Assembly: GCA_009923345.1 (NCBI GenBank) | Contig: RFTR01000004.1 | Coordinates: 1 to 29,520 of the forward strand | Source of the DNA: Betaproteobacteria bacterium | GTDB taxonomy: Bacteria; Pseudomonadota; Gammaproteobacteria; Burkholderiales; Burkholderiaceae_C | Length of the DNA: 29,520 bases | Direction: 5' to 3' | Part shown: one piece after another, positions 23,925 to 29,520 of the stretch | Position numbering within the stretch: the stretch's first letter is position 1 | Layout: every line of letters starts with the position of its first letter | Notes under the pieces: generated by a model | Databases searched by the model: none | The model's input: only the letters and a program-made list of their open reading frames with translations | Told to the model about the DNA's origin: nothing | Position numbers and translations under genes: made by a program

Positions 23925-24320
23925 TTAGTCAGGTATCACGGCAGTGGCTTCAATTTCCACTAGGGCGCGATCTTCCAGCAAATCGGCCACTTGTACCAAG
24001 GCCATCACGGGGTAATGGCGACCGATGACTTGCTGATAAGCCAGCCCCAATTCGCGTGCTCTGGCGAGATATTCTTTTTTATTCTTGATATACCAAGTTA
24101 AACGAACGATGTGTTCTGGGCCTGCATGAGCGCAAGCTAGGGTGTCCACGATATTTTGTAACGCTTGCTTGCATTGCGCGACAAAGTCGTCGGATTCAAA
24201 CTGGGCTTGTCGATTCCAACCGATCATGCCAGCGACATAAATTTGTCGCCCTCTGGCTTCAATTCCGTTGGCATAGCCTCTGGGTTCGAGCCATCCCTCT
24301 GGTTGTAAAACTCTCCACAT
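23925..24320 (-). CDS. RidA/YjgF-family protein, last gene of the aminobenzoyl-CoA operon
   Basis: 131 residues, the usual length. YANGIEARGRQIYVAGMIGWN, ALQNIVDTLACAHAGPEHIVRLTWYI and RALVEIEATAVIPD are family patterns. RidA proteins hydrolyse enamines and imines. The carboxylate-binding arginine of 2-aminoacrylate deaminases (E. coli Arg105) is replaced by Met106 in HYPVMALVQVADL. So this copy is probably not a general RidA but a pathway enzyme. It could deaminate the enamine 2-amino-5-oxocyclohex-1-enecarboxyl-CoA, whose carboxyl group is a thioester and would not need that arginine; this is inference. It follows the ligase gene by 17 bases. Confidence 0.9.
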   Translation of the reverse strand: MWRVLQPEGWLEPRGYANGIEARGRQIYVAGMIGWNRQAQFESDDFVAQCKQALQNIVDTLACAHAGPEHIVRLTWYIKNKKEYLARARELGLAYQQVIGRHYPVMALVQVADLLEDRALVEIEATAVIPD

Positions 24321-24337
24321 AGGTGTCTTTCTGTTTT

Positions 24338-25996
24338 TTAGGTAGCTAGTTGACGTAGACGAAAGCGTTGTACCTTGCCAGTTTCTGTACGCGGCAGCGC
24401 TGGTATGAATTGAATTCGTCTAGGATATTTGAAGGGTGCAATGCTTTGCTTCACGAAATTTTGTAAGTTTTCGACCATCTCAGCGTCTGCGCTGTATTCA
24501 GGCTTGAGCACAACGAAGGCCATCACGACTTGCCCACGTTCGGCATCAGGAACACCCACGACGCCACATTCAACTACCGCAGGGTGTTTTAGTAACGCGC
24601 TTTCTACTTCAGGGCCTGCAATGTTATAACCCGCAGAGATGATCATGTCGTCATTGCGTGCCACGTAATAAAAGTAACCATCTTCATCCATCGAAAACGT
24701 GTCACCTGGTAAATTCCAGCCTTCATTGACATAGTTGCTTTGTCGTGCGTCATCTAAATATCGACACCCTGTGGGACCACGCACTGCCAAGCGGCCGGGT
24801 GTGCCTGGAGGCACCGGTTGCATGTTGTCATCTACGATGCGCGCGGTGTAACCAGGAACTACCTGACCAATACTACCTGAGCGGACCTGCTTACCCGCAC
24901 TAGAGATGTAGATATGAATCATTTCAGTACCACCAATGCCATCGGTGATTTCAATACCCGTTTTTTCTTTCCACAGTTGTCGTGTTGCATCGGGCAAGGC
25001 CTCGCCCGCAGATACGGGGTGGCGCAGGCTGCTCAGATCAAAATCATCAGCGAGCAAGGCCATTTGACGATAAAACGTAGGCGCTGTGAAGCATTGTGTG
25101 GCGCGATAGCTGGCTATCGTATTGAGCAAGGTTTCGGGCGTATGTTTTTCTAATAAAACTGTAGAAGCGCCGTAGCGCAAAGGGAATGTCAGCAAGCCAC
25201 CCAGTCCAAACGTGAAGGCAATGGGTGGCGTACCGCACACCACATCGTTTGGCGTCATATGAAGAATGTAGCGAGGGAATAAATCACACATGGCCATCAC
25301 ATCGCGGTGAAAGTGCACCGTTCCCTTGGGGCTGCCGGTGGTGCCGCTTGTAAAGGCAATCAAGCAAGCATCGTCACGCGAAGTGGGATGCGCCTGAAAA
25401 GGATGTGTGTGCGAGTGCATTAAGGCTTCTAAGCCGGTGCCATCGGCGAGACCAAAGTGCAAAACCTGTTTTAGTGTTGGTGCATGGTGCGGATGAGCGG
25501 GGTCGATGCAATGGTTCAACTCTTCCGCCAAGTGGGACATGCATAGCGCCGCTGTGATATTGGCTTTGCGAATCACCTGAGACAACTCTGCTGCGCGTAA
25601 CAAAGGCATAGTGGGTACCATCACTAAGCCCGCTTTCAATCCCGCTAAAAAACAAGCAGCCATCATGGGCGTGTTGCCACCGCGCAAGAGCAAACGGTTG
25701 CCAGCAACTAAAGCCATGTCTTGCGTCAATACATGGGCAATCCGATCCACATGCTGTTGAAGTTCGGCGTAACTCCAGCTCATTGGTACCGTGCCGTTAT
25801 ACCCGTGCAAAGCAGGTCTAGCCCCATAACCTTGCGCGATGTGTACGTCGACTAAATCTGAAGTGACATTCAGACATTCGGGATACGTGAGTTCTGGTCG
25901 GTCAAAATTGAACTCTGGCCACTGCGCAAATGGAGGTAGTTGTGTACGAACAAATGTATCAGTATGCGAAGAGGGAAGTAGAGTGTGTGATGCCAT
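24338..25996 (-). CDS. 2-Aminobenzoate-CoA ligase-like aromatic acyl-CoA synthetase
   Basis: 552 residues from the ATG at 25996. A TTG at 26008 would overlap the preceding stop and is less likely. The AMP-binding P-loop is AFTSGTTGSPKGTVHFHRD (about 214-232), the A8 hinge region is GDTFSMDEDGYFYYVARNDDMI, and the C-terminal lysine is Lys541 in PRTETGKVQR. PIAFTFGLGGLLTFPLRYGAS and VSAGEALPD match benzoate/2-aminobenzoate-CoA ligases. It would convert anthranilate, ATP and CoA to 2-aminobenzoyl-CoA, the entry step of the pathway encoded by its neighbours. Benzoate or salicylate are alternative substrates. It starts 8 bases after the acyl-CoA dehydrogenase stop. Confidence 0.87.
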   Translation of the reverse strand: MASHTLLPSSHTDTFVRTQLPPFAQWPEFNFDRPELTYPECLNVTSDLVDVHIAQGYGARPALHGYNGTVPMSWSYAELQQHVDRIAHVLTQDMALVAGNRLLLRGGNTPMMAACFLAGLKAGLVMVPTMPLLRAAELSQVIRKANITAALCMSHLAEELNHCIDPAHPHHAPTLKQVLHFGLADGTGLEALMHSHTHPFQAHPTSRDDACLIAFTSGTTGSPKGTVHFHRDVMAMCDLFPRYILHMTPNDVVCGTPPIAFTFGLGGLLTFPLRYGASTVLLEKHTPETLLNTIASYRATQCFTAPTFYRQMALLADDFDLSSLRHPVSAGEALPDATRQLWKEKTGIEITDGIGGTEMIHIYISSAGKQVRSGSIGQVVPGYTARIVDDNMQPVPPGTPGRLAVRGPTGCRYLDDARQSNYVNEGWNLPGDTFSMDEDGYFYYVARNDDMIISAGYNIAGPEVESALLKHPAVVECGVVGVPDAERGQVVMAFVVLKPEYSADAEMVENLQNFVKQSIAPFKYPRRIQFIPALPRTETGKVQRFRLRQLAT

Positions 25997-26004
25997 ATTG
26001 AAAC

Positions 26005-27153
26005 TCAATTCGCTTTGAGTAATTCACGTCCGATGATGAGTTGCTGCACCTCGGTCGCACCTTCATAGATACGAAGTGCACGAATTTCGCGGTAAAGCGA
26101 TTCAACCATGCAACCCTTCTTTACGCCCATGCCGCCATGCAATTGCACTGCCATGTCGATGATTTTCTGAGCGTTTTCAGTGGCGGTTAATTTTGCCATC
26201 GCCGCTTCTTGGGTAATGCGTTGGCCTTGATCACGCAACCATGCGGCGCGATAGGTGAGCAAACGTGCCGCATCAAGAAGGGTGGCCATATCAGCCAATT
26301 TGGTTTGTGTGATTTGAAAATCAGCCAAGGCTTGACCAAACATTTGGCGCTGTTTAACCCAAGATAGTGATTCGTGTAGAGCTCTTCCAGCAAAGCCCAA
26401 AGCAGCGGCTGCGACCGAAGTGCGAAACACATCGAGGGTTGCCATCGCCACTTTAAAGCCACCGCCACTATCGCCAATGCGTTGTGTCGCTGAAATACGC
26501 GTGTTGACAAAACGCAAGCGGGCTAGGGGATGGGGCGCGATTACTTCAATCCGTTCGGCGATATCTAAACCCGTGCTGTTGGCATCCACAATGAACGCAC
26601 TGATGCCTTTGGCGCCCGGGGCGTCATCGGTGCGCGCAAACACGACATAAAAGTCAGCTATGCCGCCGTTTGAAATCCAGGTCTTTTCGCCATTCAAGAT
26701 GTAGTCATCGCCTTCGCGTGTGGCACTGCAGCGCATCGCTGCTACATCGGAGCCTGCTTGCGGCTCACTTAATGCAAAAGCCGCAATCGCGCTGCCTTGT
26801 GCCACGCGGGGAAGGTAGTGCTGCTTTTGTAATTCAGAACCAAACAAGCTAATGGCTCCAGAGCCTAAGCCTTGCATGGCAAATGCAAAGTCCGCTAACC
26901 CATGGTGCCAAGCGAGTTCTTCGCGTAACAAACATATGCTCCGGGTATCGACACTGTCGTTAACAGCACCATAGGCTTTGCCCGCAATCGCATGGCGCAA
27001 CCAGCCTGCTTGTCCGAGTTGGAGCACTAAGGTTTGGCATTGTGCGTCCACATTCGATTCATCAGTGTGGTTCGGATGGATGTGCGTTGAGGCCCATGCA
27101 ACCAAGTCCTGTTTGAGTTGGCGGTGGGACGCTTCAAAAAAGGGCCAGTCCAT
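26005..27153 (-). CDS. Acyl-CoA dehydrogenase
   Basis: 382 residues from the ATG at 27153 (MDWPFFEASHRQL), a typical length. A GTG at 27171 with AAGGGG upstream would add six residues and is possible. AFALSEPQAGSDVAAM and LNGEKTWISNGGIADFYVVFARTD are FAD/substrate signatures, and QLHGGMGVKKG and IYEGATEVQQLIIGREL complete it, with Glu364 as the catalytic base. It should introduce a double bond in a CoA-thioester. In this context it most likely acts on an alicyclic intermediate derived from 2-aminobenzoyl-CoA. It follows the hydratase gene by 19 bases. Confidence 0.9.
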   Translation of the reverse strand: MDWPFFEASHRQLKQDLVAWASTHIHPNHTDESNVDAQCQTLVLQLGQAGWLRHAIAGKAYGAVNDSVDTRSICLLREELAWHHGLADFAFAMQGLGSGAISLFGSELQKQHYLPRVAQGSAIAAFALSEPQAGSDVAAMRCSATREGDDYILNGEKTWISNGGIADFYVVFARTDDAPGAKGISAFIVDANSTGLDIAERIEVIAPHPLARLRFVNTRISATQRIGDSGGGFKVAMATLDVFRTSVAAAALGFAGRALHESLSWVKQRQMFGQALADFQITQTKLADMATLLDAARLLTYRAAWLRDQGQRITQEAAMAKLTATENAQKIIDMAVQLHGGMGVKKGCMVESLYREIRALRIYEGATEVQQLIIGRELLKAN

Positions 27154-27172
27154 TTGGCGATGCAAGCTCACC

Positions 27173-28033
27173 TCAATCCCCTTCAAATATAGGTTTTTGT
27201 TTAGCAACAAATGCGTGATAAGCCCGATGGAAATCATTCGTCATCATGCAGATCGCTTGTGCTTGTGCCTCGGCTTCTATGGCTTCATCCACGCCCATAT
27301 TCCATTCTTGTTGCAACATTTTTTTTGTCATACCGTTGGCAAAGGTAGGCCCAGTGGCCAGTTCATATGCCATGGCTTGAGCTTGTGCCAGGACTTCTTC
27401 AGGTGTGCACAGACGGTTGTAAAAACCCCAGCGTTCGGCCTCTGCGCCGGGCAACCCGCGTCCGGAATAAAGCAACTCAGAGGCGCGTCCTTGACCAATC
27501 ACACGCGGCAACAAAGCGCAGGCACCCATATCGCAACCGGCCAAGCCTACTTTGTTGAACAAGAAATATGTTTTACTGCGTTCCGTGCCGTAGCGCAGAT
27601 CAGAGGCTAAAGCTAACAAAGCTCCGGCACCGGCGCAAATACCGTCGATAGCAGCCACGATTGGTTGGGGGCAGGCGCGCATAGCTTTGATGACATCACC
27701 TGTCATACGAGTAAAGCTCAAGAGACCAGGCATATCTAATTTGGTGAGAGGACCAATGATTTCATTGACATCTCCGCCAGAACAAAAGTTTTGTCCAGCG
27801 CCTGTGATCACAATGGCATGTACATCTTGGGCGTAATTCATGGCACGAAATAAATCGCGAAGTTCGGCATACGATTCAAAAGACAAAGGATTTTTTCGTT
27901 CAGGTCGATTCAAAGAAATAGTTGCCACTCCCTCTTTGAATCCATACAAAACAAATTCACCTTTGTAGTTGGCCAACTCGTGGTTGTGTCGAGGCAGTTG
28001 GTGAGGTTCACCAGGTAAATATCGCTGACTCAT
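27173..28033 (-). CDS. Enoyl-CoA hydratase/isomerase family protein
   Basis: 286 residues with a ~25-residue N-terminal extension. The oxyanion-hole segments are CSGGDV (84-89) and GICAGAGALLALASDLRYG (131-149). Both hydratase glutamates are absent: GCELA is replaced by GALLAL, and the QPEILLG position by LFNKVGL. Asp168 in GCDMGACALLPR matches the acidic residue used by some isomerases and ring-directed members of the family. It may catalyse isomerisation or hydration/ring opening of an alicyclic CoA-ester in anthranilate catabolism. AAGGAG lies six bases before the ATG, which overlaps the marR stop as ATGA. Confidence 0.9.
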   Translation of the reverse strand: MSQRYLPGEPHQLPRHNHELANYKGEFVLYGFKEGVATISLNRPERKNPLSFESYAELRDLFRAMNYAQDVHAIVITGAGQNFCSGGDVNEIIGPLTKLDMPGLLSFTRMTGDVIKAMRACPQPIVAAIDGICAGAGALLALASDLRYGTERSKTYFLFNKVGLAGCDMGACALLPRVIGQGRASELLYSGRGLPGAEAERWGFYNRLCTPEEVLAQAQAMAYELATGPTFANGMTKKMLQQEWNMGVDEAIEAEAQAQAICMMTNDFHRAYHAFVAKQKPIFEGD

Positions 28034-28542
28034 GTTGACTCCTTGCGCGATGGTGTTGTGTGATGCCTATGTATGTCAGTTTTGAGATGCCCTAATAAAT
28101 CGTTGAGTTGTTCTCGGTCAAGTTCATCCAATCCGCTGAAAAGATCGATCACCCATTGTTCGTGGGCAACAGCCATGCGGGCGAATGATTTACGGCCTGA
28201 TGCGGTGAGTAGCACCCGAAACGATCGACGGTCGGTGGACGCTACTTTACGTTGCACCAATTGTTCTTTTTCTAATTGGTCCACGATCACGGTGATATTT
28301 CCCCCACTGACCATCATGCGGCGTGATAACTCGCCCATCGTCAGGCCTTCACGGTGACGTTCTAGTTGCGCCATCAAGTCAAAGCGCGATAGTGTGATGT
28401 CAAATTTCTCGCGTAATTTTTGTCGAATAGTCTCTTCGATGAGCGTTGTGCATGAGAGCAAACGAAGCCATAAGCGCAGCGAGGCGTGGTGGTCTTTGTG
28501 TGCACGTAGCTCTTGGTCTTGGGTCTCGGTCACCGTATTCAT
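28030..28542 (-). CDS. MarR-family transcriptional regulator
   Basis: 170 residues from the ATG at 28542, which overlaps the upstream SDR stop as ATGA and has GGGGAG eight bases upstream. The frame to 28614 is not needed. The winged helix-turn-helix reads LTMGELSRRMMVSGGNITVIVDQLEKEQLVQRKVASTDRRSFRVLLT around residues 65-112, with the DRR wing typical of MarR. It probably represses the aminobenzoyl-CoA operon in which it lies and responds to an aryl-CoA thioester, as related regulators of aromatic-CoA pathways do. The promoter it would control is outside the window. Confidence 0.92.
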   Translation of the reverse strand: MNTVTETQDQELRAHKDHHASLRLWLRLLSCTTLIEETIRQKLREKFDITLSRFDLMAQLERHREGLTMGELSRRMMVSGGNITVIVDQLEKEQLVQRKVASTDRRSFRVLLTASGRKSFARMAVAHEQWVIDLFSGLDELDREQLNDLLGHLKTDIHRHHTTPSRKEST

Positions 28543-29339
28543 CCCGCTAACTCCCCGCCGTCGATAGCGATGGCTTGCCCATTGATGGCAGCACTTCCTG
28601 GACCGCATAGCCACAAAACAGTTTGGGCGATTTCTTCTGGTTGTACCAATTGTTTTTGTGGGTTTCGATCTGCTAGAGCCTCGCGCGCTTGCGTCGCAGT
28701 TTTACCAGTCTTGGCTACGATATTTTCAATAGCCGATCGCACCATATCTGTGTCGGTAAAGCCTGGGCAAATGGCATTCACGGTAATGTTTTTGCGCGCA
28801 AGCTCAAGTGCCAAAGCGCGAGTCAGACCGATAACGCCATGCTTGGCAGCGGTGTAGGCGGATACATAAGCATAACCTTGTAGGCCTGCTGTGCTAGCCA
28901 CATGAATGATACGCCCAGGCGTACCGCTGGATGCCGCTTTCAACATAGACGGCAATGCTGCATGCGTGCAACTGTAGGTGCCAGTGAGGTTGGTTGTGAT
29001 CATGGTTTGCCACATCGCCAAGTCTGTTTTGTCGAAAGGCTGACTGATGGCTTGTCCAGCGTTATTGACCAAGATGTTTATGGGACCTAGCGCTTGTTCG
29101 GCAGCTTGCATGGCCAAGTTGACCGCTGTGTTGTCGGTGATATCAACAACTTCAGTATGAACGCGCGTCAAACCTCGTAGTTCTGCAGCAATAATTTCTA
29201 AGCTATCACGTGACCTGCCGATCAAGGTGAGGTGTGCACCAGCAAACGTAAGTGCGCGTGCAATGGCCGCACCGATGCCGCGTGAGGCGCCCGTGACAAC
29301 AGCATGGCGTTGTTGGAGGAAGGGAGTGTTATTGGGCAT
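28539..29339 (-). CDS. Short-chain dehydrogenase/reductase (probable 3-hydroxyacyl-CoA dehydrogenase)
   Basis: 266 residues, classical SDR. The NAD(P) motif is TGASRGIGAAIARAL (16-30), NNAG follows near residue 93, and the catalytic Ser...Tyr-x3-Lys is VASTAGLQGYAYVSAYTAAKHG. DGGELAG closes the chain. It probably oxidises a hydroxy-CoA-ester formed by the hydratase. It begins 2 bases after the stop of the monooxygenase/reductase gene with no visible ribosome site, so it depends on translational coupling. Confidence 0.9.
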   Translation of the reverse strand: MPNNTPFLQQRHAVVTGASRGIGAAIARALTFAGAHLTLIGRSRDSLEIIAAELRGLTRVHTEVVDITDNTAVNLAMQAAEQALGPINILVNNAGQAISQPFDKTDLAMWQTMITTNLTGTYSCTHAALPSMLKAASSGTPGRIIHVASTAGLQGYAYVSAYTAAKHGVIGLTRALALELARKNITVNAICPGFTDTDMVRSAIENIVAKTGKTATQAREALADRNPQKQLVQPEEIAQTVLWLCGPGSAAINGQAIAIDGGELAG

Positions 29340-29341
29340 AG

Positions 29342-29520
29342 CTATTTGCTGATTGGAGTGGCGATCGCAGCCTGAACGGCAGCACGCTCAAAACTAGTTT
29401 CTAGCTGTCGTTTGCCAGATATATAGGGTTTGGGCCATGGCATGGCTTGGTAACCAATACGCGCTGCCTCTGTCAAGGTCCAAGCGGGGTTGGCCAAATG
29501 GGGGCGTGCTACCGCACACA
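29342..29520 (-). CDS. C-terminus of a 2-aminobenzoyl-CoA monooxygenase/reductase-type protein (partial)
   Basis: The last 59 codons of a gene entering from the right edge. The peptide includes VARPHLANPAWTLTEAARIG and MPWPKPYISGKRQLE. This matches the C-terminal end of the flavin-oxidoreductase (old yellow enzyme-like) domain found in the fused 2-aminobenzoyl-CoA monooxygenase/reductase and in salicylyl-CoA 5-hydroxylase/oxidoreductase proteins. With a ligase, dehydrogenase, hydratase and RidA downstream, the aminobenzoyl-CoA enzyme is the better guess. It would hydroxylate and reduce the ring of 2-aminobenzoyl-CoA. Only a small part is visible, so the call rests largely on context. Confidence 0.6.
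   Translation of the reverse strand, partial: CAVARPHLANPAWTLTEAARIGYQAMPWPKPYISGKRQLETSFERAAVQAAIATPISK

Noticed and set aside
1..29520. Mobile elements, tRNA, rRNA or CRISPR arrays
   Set aside because: No transposase or integrase frame, no tRNA-like cloverleaf or rRNA sequence, and no regularly spaced repeats were noticed on either strand.

Overview
The window reads as a chromosomal segment of a betaproteobacterium, most likely Burkholderiales and probably a low-GC member of the Comamonadaceae. The gene families (TRAP and Liv transporters, Mo-hydroxylase, 2-aminobenzoyl-CoA genes) and the tight ATGA/TAATG operon packing suggest this, but no marker gene fixes the genus. No rRNA, tRNA, insertion sequence, integrase or CRISPR array was seen. 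Genes are densely packed and mostly on the minus strand.

Left part (1-8.1 kb): solute uptake. A TakP-like TRAP binding protein (5' end outside the window) converges on its putative permease genes dctQ-dctM, which are followed by a small membrane protein. Next comes a tungstate-type ABC module, tupB-tupC. It looks defective: TupC lacks the ABC signature motif, no tupA is adjacent, and the 3' end of tupC abuts a truncated crcB (fluoride channel) remnant. A second complete TRAP operon, dctP-dctQ-dctM, follows.

Middle (8.3-13.1 kb, plus strand): a small lipoprotein, a fused HyuA-HyuB 5-oxoprolinase-type enzyme, and an aspartate dehydrogenase (NadX).

13.2-22.9 kb (minus strand, one apparent operon behind a divergent LysR gene): Mo-hydroxylase large subunit, an atypical DHDPS-superfamily protein, Mo-hydroxylase 2Fe-2S and FAD subunits, 3-hydroxyanthranilate 3,4-dioxygenase, and a branched-chain-type ABC transporter (livK-H-M-G-F). 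It lacks the usual next enzyme of 3-hydroxyanthranilate catabolism (ACMS decarboxylase). It could therefore encode an undescribed aromatic or N-heteroaromatic route and is the best candidate here for a novel system.

Right end (23.9-29.5 kb, minus strand): an operon resembling the aerobic 2-aminobenzoyl-CoA (anthranilate) pathway. In transcription order it has the C-terminus of a putative 2-aminobenzoyl-CoA monooxygenase/reductase, an SDR dehydrogenase, a MarR regulator, an enoyl-CoA hydratase family protein, an acyl-CoA dehydrogenase, a 2-aminobenzoate-CoA ligase-like enzyme and a RidA-family protein. Anthranilate and 3-hydroxyanthranilate are both products of the kynurenine route, so the two right-hand operons may form a hub for tryptophan-derived or related amino-aromatics.
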